Part shown: positions 8,102-16,775 of the stretch, one piece after another
Layout of the letters: every line of letters starts with the position of its first letter
Numbering within the stretch: position 1 is the stretch's first letter
Source of the DNA: JAXHMM01 sp964528445
GTDB lineage: Bacteria > Bacteroidota > Rhodothermia > Balneolales > Balneolaceae
Assembly: GCA_964528445.1 (NCBI GenBank)
Contig: CAZGSL010000004.1
Coordinates: forward strand, 1-64,000
Direction of reading: 5' to 3'
Length of the DNA stretch: 64,000 nucleotides
Made by a program: the position numbers and the translations under genes
The notes under the pieces: generated by a model
Database searches by the model: none
Told to the model about the DNA's origin: nothing
Seen by the model: the letters and a program-made list of their open reading frames with translations, nothing else

Positions 8102-9099
8102 GAGGCCTCCTCCATTTTTCGTTTCTGGAGGTGCTTCTCTCTGGCCTCCTCCATACGCCTGTTGTGCTTCCGGCGGAGCTGTTCTATTCTGGGTCCGTCG
8201 ATCTCCCGGGCGCGCCCGTGGAAACTCTTTCCTTTTTCCAGGGCTTTGGCGGCCTGCCGGTCGGTCGGTTCGAAGTTGGCGAATTTCACCAGGTCCGCCT
8301 CGTTCAGCACCAGGCGGGTGGCGCGCACCAGGTCTTCGTCCACCTTCTCGCTTCGCAGAGCCCGGAGGATCTCCCCGCTCGTCATCTCCAGGGCCGGAAT
8401 CTCATACAGATCCTCGAAATAGGAGCGGATGGCATCTCCCAGGGAGATATAGAACCGTTCAAAGTCCCTTTTGCTTTCCAGCGATACGTTTTCCAGCTGG
8501 CGTAGGGTGGACGCCAGCTCTTTCAAGGGATCCCTGAAGGGGGTCTCGCGAAAAGGTTCGGGCTCCTCCTCCTGCTCATCCATGCGCCGTGCATAAAGCC
8601 GGTAGAGATACCATCCCGCTCCTCCCAGCACCAGCAGTCCCAACAGCCAGGGCCACCATGCCGCCGCAAAGTCGAATATGGGTTTCAGGGGACGGAAGGC
8701 TTCGTCTTCGCTCTGCAGGACCGAGCGAAAACGCACCGGAACGGGATTGGTATAGAGGGTGGTGGTATCGGAACCGCTGACCAGGTGAACGGGCAGGCGG
8801 GGGATGGTAGTGTCGGCCGTGCCGAAAAACTGAATTTGGTAGGAGAGGCTGTCCCGGAAATCGTTAACACGAAAACGCTGCCGCTCACGTATTTCGAACG
8901 GGCCGGCGAAATCGGAGCTGTCCGGGAAGCTCATGTCGTCGTAAGATTGATCCCGGTCCAGGCGAAGGGAGTAGTTGAAGGTGTCGCCCACGGCCAGGGA
9001 GTCAATCGGCACAAACTCCTGGACGTTCTGCGCCTTTGTATCGGGGACCGAAACCAAGGTGCCGGCCAGGAGAAGGGAGGCAATGATTAAACGCTTCAA
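8098..9099 (-). CDS. Bat-cluster DUF4381-like membrane protein
   Basis: The product has about 333 residues. A signal peptide (LIIASLLLAGTLVS, cleavage near DTKAQ) is followed by an extracytoplasmic beta domain of about 150 residues. One transmembrane helix (WWPWLLGLLVLGGAGWYLY) leads to a charged, helical cytoplasmic tail with DFERFYISLGDAIRSYFE. This is the DUF4381-like partner that sits between DUF58 and BatA genes in Bacteroidota. No ATG is available near the signal peptide. I chose TTG at 9099; TTG at 9123 would add eight residues, with extra positive charges. It overlaps batA by four bases. A longer frame upstream would run into the divergent peptidase gene and is unlikely. Confidence 0.75.
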   Translation of the reverse strand: MKRLIIASLLLAGTLVSVPDTKAQNVQEFVPIDSLAVGDTFNYSLRLDRDQSYDDMSFPDSSDFAGPFEIRERQRFRVNDFRDSLSYQIQFFGTADTTIPRLPVHLVSGSDTTTLYTNPVPVRFRSVLQSEDEAFRPLKPIFDFAAAWWPWLLGLLVLGGAGWYLYRLYARRMDEQEEEPEPFRETPFRDPLKELASTLRQLENVSLESKRDFERFYISLGDAIRSYFEDLYEIPALEMTSGEILRALRSEKVDEDLVRATRLVLNEADLVKFANFEPTDRQAAKALEKGKSFHGRAREIDGPRIEQLRRKHNRRMEEAREKHLQKRKMEEAS

Positions 9100-9152
9100 G
9101 GTCCGTCTGTAATAGGTGCGCAAGTGAATACCGGTTGAACTGCTGGGGCTCT

Positions 9153-9161
9153 TAACTTTTG
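9153..9161 (+). promoter_or_regulatory. Possible -7 box for the M23 peptidase gene
   Basis: TAACTTTTG fits the Bacteroidota -7 consensus TAnnTTTG with one extra T. The 12 bases from here, TAACTTTTGCCG, are identical to those in the atpD promoter at 42230. No TTG lies at the usual 20-base distance; the nearest is 15 bases upstream. The gene starts about 195 bases downstream, so the leader would be long. Confidence 0.3.
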
Positions 9162-9237
9162 CCGTCCCGAATATATTGTTCCCTGGTTTCGAGGCGAAGC
9201 TTAAAATAGAAAAATTCTCCTCATTCAGAAAGACGGT

Positions 9238-9261
9238 GCCGGCGGAATGGCGATCGCCGGC
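9238..9261 (+). other. Hairpin in the M23 peptidase leader
   Basis: GCCGGCG (9238-9244) and CGCCGGC (9255-9261) form a perfect 7-base-pair stem with a 10-base loop. Outer GACGG and CCGTC segments could extend it. It lies in the 257-base divergent region between the DUF4381-like and M23 genes, in which I see no gene. No T-run follows, so it is not an ordinary terminator. Confidence 0.35.
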
Positions 9262-9356
9262 TGCGGGGTAATCCGTCCGATAAATCTTATGAATTCCAAC
9301 AGGGAAAACCCTATGTTTAGACAGGCTTGAACCGGAATGAAAATCAGGTAAGATTG

Positions 9357-10754
9357 ATGCGACTGGCAATATTGGCAGTTATAGCGCTGCTGGCAACGGG
9401 CTGCGGCGCACAGGATGAGGCTCCCGGCGCCGCTGCGGCGGACGAGGAGAGCGTTGAAGCCGCCCGGGACGGCGCAGCCGACACGGCTGCGGCGGAATAC
9501 GACTCCTTCGGTTTCAGGGTGGACAGCCTGGAGGTTGAGGATCGCGAAGTGGGTCGCAACGAGAGTCTTTACCTGATTCTGGAGGGATTGGGTTTCACTC
9601 CGCAGGAGATTTACGCGGTCAGTCGCAAGGCGGAGAAACATGTTGATTTTACCGAATTCAAGCCTGGACAGGATTACAGGATATATCGGGCGGACCCGGA
9701 AGCGCGGAACGCGTATGCGTCCGCAGGTCCTACGTCGGGCAGCATCTCCGGGGAGGGGAGCTCCGGTGAGGGAAGAGGGCCTAGCGTGACGGGGGATAAC
9801 GACTCGCCGGTGTCGGCGGAAAAGGACGGGATCGTGCGGCTGGTCTGGCAGCCCGGCATGCTGGAGTACGTGGTTTTCGATTTTTCGGACTCCCTTCGCG
9901 TCTACCGCGAATCGCTTGAAATGAGGCGGGAGACGGCCCGGGCCACCGGAACGATTGAAACCTCCCTTTACGAGTCGGTTACCGGTCAGCAGATAAGCCA
10001 GGTGCTGGCCTACAAGATGGCCGAAGTGCTGGCCTGGGAGATAGACTTTTTCAATCTGCGGGACGGCGACTCCTATCGGGTTTACTACGAGAACCGCTAC
10101 GTAGACGACACCTATTACGGGGTCGGAGAGATCCTGGCCGTGGAATTCACCCATATGGGGAGCACGTACCAGGCCTATCGTTTCGAGGAACAGCCGGTTG
10201 AGGGATACTACGACGAGGAGGGCAACAGCGTTCAGAAGGCACTCCTGAAAGCCCCTTTCCGGTACGATCAGCGGGTGAGTTCCGGTTTCGACCCCAACCG
10301 TTTTCACCCGGTACTCAGGGAGCGGCGCCCCCACAACGGCGTGGATTACGCCGCGCCGCACGGAACGCCGGTGTTGGCAACGGGGGACGGCACGGTGACG
10401 CGCGCGAGGTATGCCGGGGCCAATGGCAATTTTGTGAAGATACGTCACAACGGCACCTATCAGACGGCCTACCTGCATCTCAGCGGTTTCGCGAGCGGAG
10501 TCCGGGAGGGAAGACGCGTGGAGCAGGGGCAGGTCATCGGATATGTCGGCGCCACCGGTCGGGTCACCGGCACCCATCTGCACTACCAGCTCTACCGCAA
10601 CGACCGGCCGGTGAATCCCCTCACCATAGACCTTCCCTCGTCCGAGTCGGTGCCGGACAGCCTGATGGACGAATTCGAGGAGCGAAAAGAACGCCTCGAA
10701 GAGAAGTTGTTTGGGGCGGACCGTCCCGCGCAACCCGTGATCACCGAAGAGTAG
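9357..10754 (+). CDS. M23 family peptidase, lipoprotein (LytM-type)
   Basis: This is a protein of 465 residues. The ATG at 9357 gives a short lipoprotein signal ending LLATGC. Earlier in-frame TTG codons would spoil it. A low-complexity Ala/Glu linker leads to a LysM/opacity-like region (about residues 55-120), then a long middle domain. A C-terminal LytM domain carries the zinc ligands HNGVD (His326, Asp330) and HLHY (His407, His409). Such enzymes cut peptidoglycan cross-bridges, or regulate amidases when degenerate. The zinc ligands are present here, so activity is plausible. The gene lies between the DUF58 and DUF4381-like genes but on the opposite strand. Confidence 0.9.
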   Translation: MRLAILAVIALLATGCGAQDEAPGAAAADEESVEAARDGAADTAAAEYDSFGFRVDSLEVEDREVGRNESLYLILEGLGFTPQEIYAVSRKAEKHVDFTEFKPGQDYRIYRADPEARNAYASAGPTSGSISGEGSSGEGRGPSVTGDNDSPVSAEKDGIVRLVWQPGMLEYVVFDFSDSLRVYRESLEMRRETARATGTIETSLYESVTGQQISQVLAYKMAEVLAWEIDFFNLRDGDSYRVYYENRYVDDTYYGVGEILAVEFTHMGSTYQAYRFEEQPVEGYYDEEGNSVQKALLKAPFRYDQRVSSGFDPNRFHPVLRERRPHNGVDYAAPHGTPVLATGDGTVTRARYAGANGNFVKIRHNGTYQTAYLHLSGFASGVREGRRVEQGQVIGYVGATGRVTGTHLHYQLYRNDRPVNPLTIDLPSSESVPDSLMDEFEERKERLEEKLFGADRPAQPVITEE

Positions 10755-10782
10755 GGGCCGGCCAAATCACCGGTCAGCACCG

Positions 10783-11658
10783 TCAGTAGCGGCGCATCCG
10801 GCGCCGGAAGAAATCCATCAGGGGCCGTACATACGATTTGTTGGTCTGCAGCTCGATGGAATCCACTTTCATGCGCATGAAATGATCGCGCAGCCTGGCC
10901 TTCTCGGCTTTTCTCCTGCGTCGGTACTCCTCCCTGACTTTCCTGCTGGAGGTATCCACCAGTACCTCCTCCCCTGACTCCGCGTCGTGGAGGGGAACGA
11001 TGCCCAGGTCGGGCAGCTCGTCTTCCAGCGGATCGTTGATCATCAGGTTTACCAGGTCGTGCTTGCGGTTGGTAATCTTCAGCTGCTTGTCGTAGCCGCT
11101 GTCCTGGAAATCGCTGGCCATGATCACGATGGCCCTGCGGTTCAGCAGGCGATTGACGTAGGAGAGGGCTTCGCTCAAATCGGTACCTTCGCCCTCGGGT
11201 TCCGTCGTAAGCAGTTCCCGTATCAGCCGCAGAACGTGGAGGCGTCCCTTCTTGGGAGGGATCACCTTCTCGATACGGTCGGTGAAGAGTACCAGCCCCA
11301 CCTTGTCGCTGTTTTTGATGGCGCTGAAAGCCAGTACGGCGCAGATTTCGATAGCCAGTTCCATTTTGCTCTGGCTCTGGCTGCCGAAGACGCCGCTGGG
11401 GGAGATGTCCACGCAGAGCATAAGCGTTTGTTCGCGCTCCTCTTCGTAGACCTTGATGAAGGCGTCCCCGGTCCGCGCGGTCACGTTCCAGTCAATCTGC
11501 CGAATGTCGTCGCCGTAGTGATATTCGCGCACCTCGGAGAATTCCATGCCCCTGCCTTTGAAGGCGGACTGGTACTCGCCCCCGAAGATGTTGTTGACCA
11601 TCCCCTTGGTGCGGATTTCGATCTTGCGGACTTTCTTGAGTATCTCCTTCGAAATCAT
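10783..11658 (-). CDS. DUF58 domain protein of the Bat cluster
   Basis: The 291-residue cytoplasmic protein has the DUF58 core: GRGMEFSEVREYHYGDDIRQ followed by DWNVTARTGDAFIKVYEEE. A von Willebrand-like domain follows with CVDISPSG in place of a full MIDAS, and an Arg-rich C-terminus (FFRRRMRRY). In Bacteroidota this gene normally follows a MoxR ATPase gene and precedes the DUF4381-like and batA genes. Here no moxR is present upstream within the window, and the M23 peptidase gene on the other strand separates it from its usual partners. A 117-base gap separates it from the DUF5117 protease gene upstream. Confidence 0.88.
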   Translation of the reverse strand: MISKEILKKVRKIEIRTKGMVNNIFGGEYQSAFKGRGMEFSEVREYHYGDDIRQIDWNVTARTGDAFIKVYEEEREQTLMLCVDISPSGVFGSQSQSKMELAIEICAVLAFSAIKNSDKVGLVLFTDRIEKVIPPKKGRLHVLRLIRELLTTEPEGEGTDLSEALSYVNRLLNRRAIVIMASDFQDSGYDKQLKITNRKHDLVNLMINDPLEDELPDLGIVPLHDAESGEEVLVDTSSRKVREEYRRRRKAEKARLRDHFMRMKVDSIELQTNKSYVRPLMDFFRRRMRRY

Positions 11659-11775
11659 GCGGACGGCTTCTCAGGCATGGTTGGTGTAGGTGCTCTTGCA
11701 GCGGCCGGGGGGGCGCCGAATGGGGCGGACCTCCCTTGCCGGGTTGCGTATGATAAAGGTATAGAATCCTTCTGT

Positions 11776-14250
11776 CTAGTCGGCGTCCAGGATGCTGTCG
11801 ATCCGATCGATGGCGTCTACCAGGTGCTCGCGGTGCAGGCCCGATGCGTTCGGCAGCGCGGCATCCACATCCTCCCGCAGGGTACGGAGCTCTCCCTTGA
11901 GGGCAGCCTGGATGTCGGTATGACCGACGTCGTCGTTCTCCTCGGCGTTCAGGAGAGAGCCGATATGGTCCAGGTAGATGCGCTGGAGGTTACGGCGGTA
12001 GGTATCGGTCGTTCCCTCCTCGTACACCTCCGACCAGATGCCCTCCCGGAGCTCACGGAGCATTTCGGTCACCGTATAGGCGCTTCCCGGGTCAAAGCTT
12101 TCCGCCTCAATCAGCCGGAGCATGACGTCTTCGTCAAGTACTCTGCGCAGGTGAGAACCCTGAAGCTGCCCGATGCGTTCAAGGGCGCCGGCGTGTTCGA
12201 TACGGCGCAGGATCTGCCGGTCCAGCAGCCATTCCGGCGTGGTGAAGGCGTGTTCGTTCAAAAAGGCCATGGCCTCCCTCTGGTATGCTTCGGGGACGGG
12301 ATCGTAGACCGGTCCCTCCTGGTCGGCCGCCTTGATGGTGGAATAAACGCCTCCGATGTTGGTAATCACATGATTGACGTAGCGGCTCCACTGCCCGATG
12401 AGTTCCCCGTATATCTCCTCCAGGTCGTCGTAGGATTCCCCCGGTGTTGAGGTCCACGCAATAAGGTTGGGAACCACGCGCTTGAGATTTCTCATTCCGT
12501 AGGTAGAGGCCTGAACGGGATCGTCGGAGAGGTCTTCCGTCTGGATGCTGGGATCGAAGCCGCCGGAGCTTCCGAAGCGATAGACCGGGTCGCCGGCGTG
12601 CTCGGCAATCCATGAGTCCAGCACGGGTATCTCCTCCTCGGGCGTCTCCGCGTCCGGTATGACACGGTATCCCCAGTCGACAGCGTACTTGTCGTACGGA
12701 CCGATTTTGCGAATGAAGCGGATGTTCTCATCCCCGGGCTGGGCGACGTAGTTCTGACGGGCATATTCCATGATGGTGGTGGCTATGCCGTACTCCTGGG
12801 TGAAGGAACCCGAGCGAAGGGAGTCGACCGGGTAGGCCGAGGAGGACTGCATGTTGTGCGGAAGGCCGATGGCATGTCCCACCTCGTGGGAGATCACGCG
12901 CCGCATAGTCTCGCCGATCAGCTCCTCGTCCATCATCAGCGAGCGGGCCGCGGGATTCGCGGCGCCCGTTTCAATCATGAGACGGTTGCGGTAGGAGCGA
13001 AGATGGTTGTGGTACCATACGATATCGCTCTCGATAATCTCACCCGTTCTCGGATCCGATACGCTGGGCCCCACCGCGTTCCGGATGGTGCTGGCTACGT
13101 AGCGCACGGTGGAGTAGCGGATATCCTCGGGATGCCAGTCCGGGTCCTCCTCCTCGGTCGGCGGTTCCCTGGCAATGATGGCGTTCTTGAATCCCGCCTC
13201 CTCGAAGGCCTCCTGCCAGTCTTCTATGCCCTGCTTGATGAATGGCCGGAACCGCTCGGGAGTGCCGGGATCCAGGTAGTAGACGATGGGGTCAACCGGC
13301 TCCACCAGCTCACCGCGGGCATAGGCCTCGGGATCGCTGGGCTCCATCCTCCATCGCCTGATAAATTCCTGCGTGGCGGCCTTCTGCTCGTTCAGCCCGT
13401 AATTTATGCGCTGGACGGTAAACCATCCCACGCGATCGTCCGCGAAGCGGGGACGCATGGGCTCCTCGGGCAGCAGAATCATCGACTGGTTCATGAGCAG
13501 GGATAGGGTATTGGTCTGCGCCTCGCTCGGCGGACTGACCGCCTCGTAGGTCAGCACGTGCCGGACCTCGATATTCCGGGGATAACTTCCGGCTGACTCG
13601 ATGTAGCTTCGCTGCCCGTCCACGCGTCGTACCTGGTACATGGTGCGAAGGTAGCCGGCGAGTCCGCTGATCGCCTGCACGTCGGTGGTGAAAAAGTCGG
13701 TCATGTCGATGACCGACGTGGTGGAGTCGGGGCCGATCGCCTCGATCTCCCATGCCGCCACCACCGGTTCGAAATTGTTGGCCTCCACTGAAAAGCGGAT
13801 GGCCGCGGTGTCGGGGGCAAAATTATTGTAGTTGCGAACCCGCATCTGGATGGCGTCGCCCCGCTTCTGGAAGAGGACCACCTGTTCGCCGGCCTTGGAG
13901 CCCGCGCTGTTGAAGCCGAAAAAATTGGTAGGCACCCTTGCCACCCGGCTCACGACCAGGATTTCACGGTCGAGAAGCGTGTCCGGAATTTCGAAATAGA
14001 GTTTGTCGCCGACCGTATGAACCGTAAAAAGTCCCTCGTCGCTTTCGGCCTCCTCCGTAACGATTTCCGAGTAGGCCCCGGGCCCCTCCTCCGACTCGCT
14101 CACGGTGGCGGAAGGCACTTCCTGGTCGCTTTCCGGGGAGGCGGCATCGCGGGTGGTGCTGCATGCTGCGAGAGCGACAATCAGGAAAAGAGACAGCAGC
14201 CGGATGGGAAAGGTCGTTAAAAGCTTGTGGCGGGAGTGCGAAAGATTCAT
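11776..14250 (-). CDS. DUF5117/DUF4953-type zinc metalloprotease lipoprotein
   Basis: The 824-residue protein has a lipoprotein signal ending in the lipobox LAAC, then a DUF5117 domain with LDREILVVSRVARVP near residue 93. The protease domain holds the metzincin-like motif HEVGHAIGLPHN at residues 455-466 (three His ligands and the catalytic Glu) and a Met-turn segment TIMEYARQNY about 25 residues later. The final 200 residues are helical and carry no obvious motif. Family members are large surface or periplasmic zinc peptidases found mainly in Bacteroidota, Gemmatimonadota and relatives. Their substrates are unknown. It could be co-transcribed with DUF58, which lies downstream. Confidence 0.9.
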   Translation of the reverse strand: MNLSHSRHKLLTTFPIRLLSLFLIVALAACSTTRDAASPESDQEVPSATVSESEEGPGAYSEIVTEEAESDEGLFTVHTVGDKLYFEIPDTLLDREILVVSRVARVPTNFFGFNSAGSKAGEQVVLFQKRGDAIQMRVRNYNNFAPDTAAIRFSVEANNFEPVVAAWEIEAIGPDSTTSVIDMTDFFTTDVQAISGLAGYLRTMYQVRRVDGQRSYIESAGSYPRNIEVRHVLTYEAVSPPSEAQTNTLSLLMNQSMILLPEEPMRPRFADDRVGWFTVQRINYGLNEQKAATQEFIRRWRMEPSDPEAYARGELVEPVDPIVYYLDPGTPERFRPFIKQGIEDWQEAFEEAGFKNAIIAREPPTEEEDPDWHPEDIRYSTVRYVASTIRNAVGPSVSDPRTGEIIESDIVWYHNHLRSYRNRLMIETGAANPAARSLMMDEELIGETMRRVISHEVGHAIGLPHNMQSSSAYPVDSLRSGSFTQEYGIATTIMEYARQNYVAQPGDENIRFIRKIGPYDKYAVDWGYRVIPDAETPEEEIPVLDSWIAEHAGDPVYRFGSSGGFDPSIQTEDLSDDPVQASTYGMRNLKRVVPNLIAWTSTPGESYDDLEEIYGELIGQWSRYVNHVITNIGGVYSTIKAADQEGPVYDPVPEAYQREAMAFLNEHAFTTPEWLLDRQILRRIEHAGALERIGQLQGSHLRRVLDEDVMLRLIEAESFDPGSAYTVTEMLRELREGIWSEVYEEGTTDTYRRNLQRIYLDHIGSLLNAEENDDVGHTDIQAALKGELRTLREDVDAALPNASGLHREHLVDAIDRIDSILDAD

Positions 14251-14491
14251 ATCTGAAGCGAATTGGTTTCTGGAATAATATTACCCCAATAAAGCGAACT
14301 GCCGGATAAGATGAAACGTCCGCCGTGCAAAAAAAAGCAGTTGTCCACTTTCGCAGGCGTTAAAGGAGGCGCTAAGATCCCTGCGGAGCGGCGCTCGATT
14401 GTGTTAAAAAGGGTTGAAGGATTAAAAAATGAAATAAAATTTACCTACTTTACGCCCCCGAATTTCAACCCGAACGAACGATTATGTCGCG
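14251..14491. other. Divergent intergenic region, protease / ald
   Basis: This 241-base gap separates the divergent DUF5117 and ald genes and must hold both promoters. The half near ald is A+T-rich and contains a TACTTTACG string close to the Bacteroidota -7 box. No TTG is correctly spaced upstream of it, so I do not call a promoter. I see no tRNA or small RNA. Confidence 0.4.
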
Positions 14492-15604
14492 ATGATTATA
14501 GGTGTACCGAAGGAGATCAAGACCCATGAAAACCGGGTGGCGCTTCTGCCCGGGGGAGCATCGGCCCTGGTGAAGAGAGGCCATGAGGTGCTGGTTGAGC
14601 AGGAAGCGGGGATTGGAAGTGGACATTCGGACGGCGAATACCGGGATGCCGGGGCGCAGGTCGTCGAGGAGGCGGAGGAGCTCTGGGAGCGGGCGGAGAT
14701 GATCATGAAAGTGAAGGAGCCTGTCGAGATAGAGTATCCCCGGATGCGGGAGGGCCAGATTATATTTACCTACTTTCACTTCGCGGCAAGCCGTCCGCTG
14801 ACCCGCGCGGTGGCGGAGTCGGGTGCGGTGGCCATTGCGTACGAGACGGTGGAGAAGAGCGACGGCTCCCTTCCCCTGCTTATCCCCATGAGCGAAGTGG
14901 CGGGCCGAATGGCTACCCAGGAGGGGGCCCTCTACCTGGAGAAACCCAAGAAGGGCAGGGGAGTGCTTCTGGGGGGGATACCCGGTGTGAAACCCGCCCA
15001 CGTGATGGTTCTTGGGGGAGGAGTAGTGGGCGTCAACGCCGCCAAGATTGCCGCCGGCATGGGGGCCAGCACCACGATACTGGATATCAACATGAGCAAG
15101 CTGCGGTACCTCGATGACGTCATGCCCCGCAACGTCTCAACACTTTACTCATCGCAGTCTAACATACGCCAATTGCTTCCAGGAGTGGATCTGGTCATCG
15201 GCGCAGTGCTGAAGCCCGGCGCGAAAGCGCCCCATCTTGTGACCCGGGAGATGCTCGGAGAGATGAAGGACGGTTCCGTGGTGGTGGATGTGGCCATTGA
15301 TCAGGGGGGCTGTTTTGAGACTTCCAGGGCCACCACCCATGCCGATCCGGTGTATATAGAAGAGGGCATCGTTCACTACTGCGTTTCAAACATGCCCGGG
15401 GCGGTCCCCTATACCTCCACGCTCGGACTTACCAACGTGACTCTGCCCTACGCGCTGGACCTGGCGGACAAGGGGTGGCGAAAGGCCTTGGATGAAGATC
15501 CGGAACTTCGCGCCGGGCTCAATATCGTGGAAGGGGAGATCGTTTACCAGGATGTGGCAGAGGCCTTCGATATGGAGTGGACCCCGATGGATGAGCTGCT
15601 CTGA
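14492..15604 (+). CDS. ald: Alanine dehydrogenase
   Basis: The 370-residue protein is full length for the family. It catalyses the reversible NAD-dependent deamination of L-alanine to pyruvate and ammonia in the cytoplasm. The N-terminal signature IGVPKEIKTHENRVALLPGG includes the substrate-binding Arg. KVKEP holds the conserved Lys, and YFHFAAS holds the catalytic His. The NAD-binding Rossmann motif is VMVLGGGVVGVNAA, followed by the acidic strand end LDIN. The C-terminal VSNMPGAVPYTST is also diagnostic. The ATG at 14492 overlaps nothing. The gene stands alone, followed by the 359-base region before parA. Confidence 0.97.
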   Translation: MIIGVPKEIKTHENRVALLPGGASALVKRGHEVLVEQEAGIGSGHSDGEYRDAGAQVVEEAEELWERAEMIMKVKEPVEIEYPRMREGQIIFTYFHFAASRPLTRAVAESGAVAIAYETVEKSDGSLPLLIPMSEVAGRMATQEGALYLEKPKKGRGVLLGGIPGVKPAHVMVLGGGVVGVNAAKIAAGMGASTTILDINMSKLRYLDDVMPRNVSTLYSSQSNIRQLLPGVDLVIGAVLKPGAKAPHLVTREMLGEMKDGSVVVDVAIDQGGCFETSRATTHADPVYIEEGIVHYCVSNMPGAVPYTSTLGLTNVTLPYALDLADKGWRKALDEDPELRAGLNIVEGEIVYQDVAEAFDMEWTPMDELL

Positions 15605-15963
15605 AACACGAGACTGCGGTCTTCCGGATCGGCACGTGACGTCGATATGTTTCACCGCCGGCAACAGGAAAATTCCCCTCGGTTCGCCCGTCATGTGGAA
15701 GAATTGATAAAATTCCTGATCTATTTACAGGTAACATATTGCTCGCCAAGTGAATAGCAGGTTGATAACATACTTTTAAAAGCTGTTGACAAGTATTTTT
15801 GTATAGCAGTACGCATCCCATTATATTTTTACAATTACCACGATAGAATACCATAAATTACACCGTTGAGCCGACGTTACAGCAGAGCAGGCAACCATGT
15901 GCTCAAACGCCATGCTGCTCCCCGGATATTTCCGAATTTCGTTAACCAGTGAGTGCTTTTTTC
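15605..15963. other. Intergenic region upstream of parAB
   Basis: These 359 bases carry no gene that I can support. The middle (15710-15860) is markedly A+T-rich for this genome. It contains the candidate parAB promoter and a second TATTTTTG box at 15794-15801. I looked for a parS centromere (TGTTTCACGTGAAACA) and found only the half-like string TGTTTCAC at 15648-15655, not followed by its mirror. Confidence 0.6.
15799..15829 (+). promoter_or_regulatory. Candidate parAB promoter, Bacteroidota type
   Basis: TTG at 15799-15801 is followed by exactly 20 bases and then TATATTTT (15822-15829). That is seven of eight positions of the -7 consensus TAnnTTTG, counting n as matched. Spacing is the same as at atpD and DUF177. 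It would leave a leader of about 130 bases before parA. Confidence 0.4.
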
Positions 15964-16761
15964 ATGGGTAAAGTTATTTCCATTGCCAACCAGAAGGGCG
16001 GAGTCGGGAAAACCACCAGCGCCATCAATATGGCGGCCAGCCTGGCGGCAATCGAGCATACGACCCTTATCATCGACATCGATCCGCAGAGCAACACCAC
16101 CAGCGGACTGGGCATCGAATCCAAAACGGTCTCCAACTCTATTTACGAGGTCATGGTCGGCGGTGTGGATGCCACCGATGCCATTCGGGAAACTGAGCTG
16201 CCTTTCCTGGACCTGATACCTTCCCACATCAACCTGGTGGGGGCCGAAATCGAGATGATTGACCGGCAGGAGCGTGAACGGATACTTCAGAAGGCCATTG
16301 CCGGCCTGCGGGAGGAGTACGACTTTATCATCATTGACTGCCCGCCTTCGCTGGGACTGCTGACCATCAACTCCCTGACGGCGTCGGATTCGGTGATTAT
16401 ACCGGTACAGTGCGAGTATTTCGCCCTCGAGGGACTGGGACAGCTCCTCAATACCATCAAGATTGTACGCCAGCACCTGAACACCGGTTTGGAGATCGAA
16501 GGGGTTCTGCTGACCATGTACGATACACGGACAAGGTTGTCGGACCAGGTGGCGGAGGAGGTTCGCAAGTACTTCGACGACCGGGTGTTCGACACCGTTA
16601 TCAACCGCAACGTACGGCTTGCCGAGGCGCCCAGTTTTGGAAAGCCGGCCCTGCTGTACGACTCCACCAGTACAGGGGCAAAAAACTACCTGGCTCTGGC
16701 GCGGGAGCTGATCCACCGAAACAGGAAACTCTACGAAGACAGTCCGGTCTTTGCCAATTAG
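15964..16761 (+). CDS. parA: Chromosome partitioning ATPase ParA (Soj)
   Basis: This is a 265-residue deviant-Walker ATPase. The P-loop is NQKGGVGKTT, with the signature Lys near its start. Switch I is IDIDPQSNTTSGLG and the Walker B region is DFIIIDCPPSLG. The C-terminal LAEAPSFGKP is typical of chromosomal Soj/ParA. It uses ATP-dependent DNA binding to drive segregation of ParB-parS complexes. I chose ATG 15964; a GTG five codons earlier is in frame but adds SAFF, which is unlike the family. parB starts 14 bases after the stop, so the two form an operon with DUF5683 and the LOG gene. Confidence 0.96.
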   Translation: MGKVISIANQKGGVGKTTSAINMAASLAAIEHTTLIIDIDPQSNTTSGLGIESKTVSNSIYEVMVGGVDATDAIRETELPFLDLIPSHINLVGAEIEMIDRQERERILQKAIAGLREEYDFIIIDCPPSLGLLTINSLTASDSVIIPVQCEYFALEGLGQLLNTIKIVRQHLNTGLEIEGVLLTMYDTRTRLSDQVAEEVRKYFDDRVFDTVINRNVRLAEAPSFGKPALLYDSTSTGAKNYLALARELIHRNRKLYEDSPVFAN

Positions 16762-16775
16762 AGCCGTAATCCGTT

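Noticed and set aside
9225..10733. 502-codon open frame on the minus strand across the M23 gene
   Set aside because: It is the antisense shadow of a convincing peptidase gene, has no family motifs and reads as a composition artefact.
14311..14529. 72-codon frame in the ald upstream region
   Set aside because: It overlaps the ald start in another frame, has no motif and no neighbour support.
15648..15666. Possible parS centromere near parAB (TGTTTCAC string)
   Set aside because: Only one half matches the 16-base consensus; the mirror GTGAAACA is absent.
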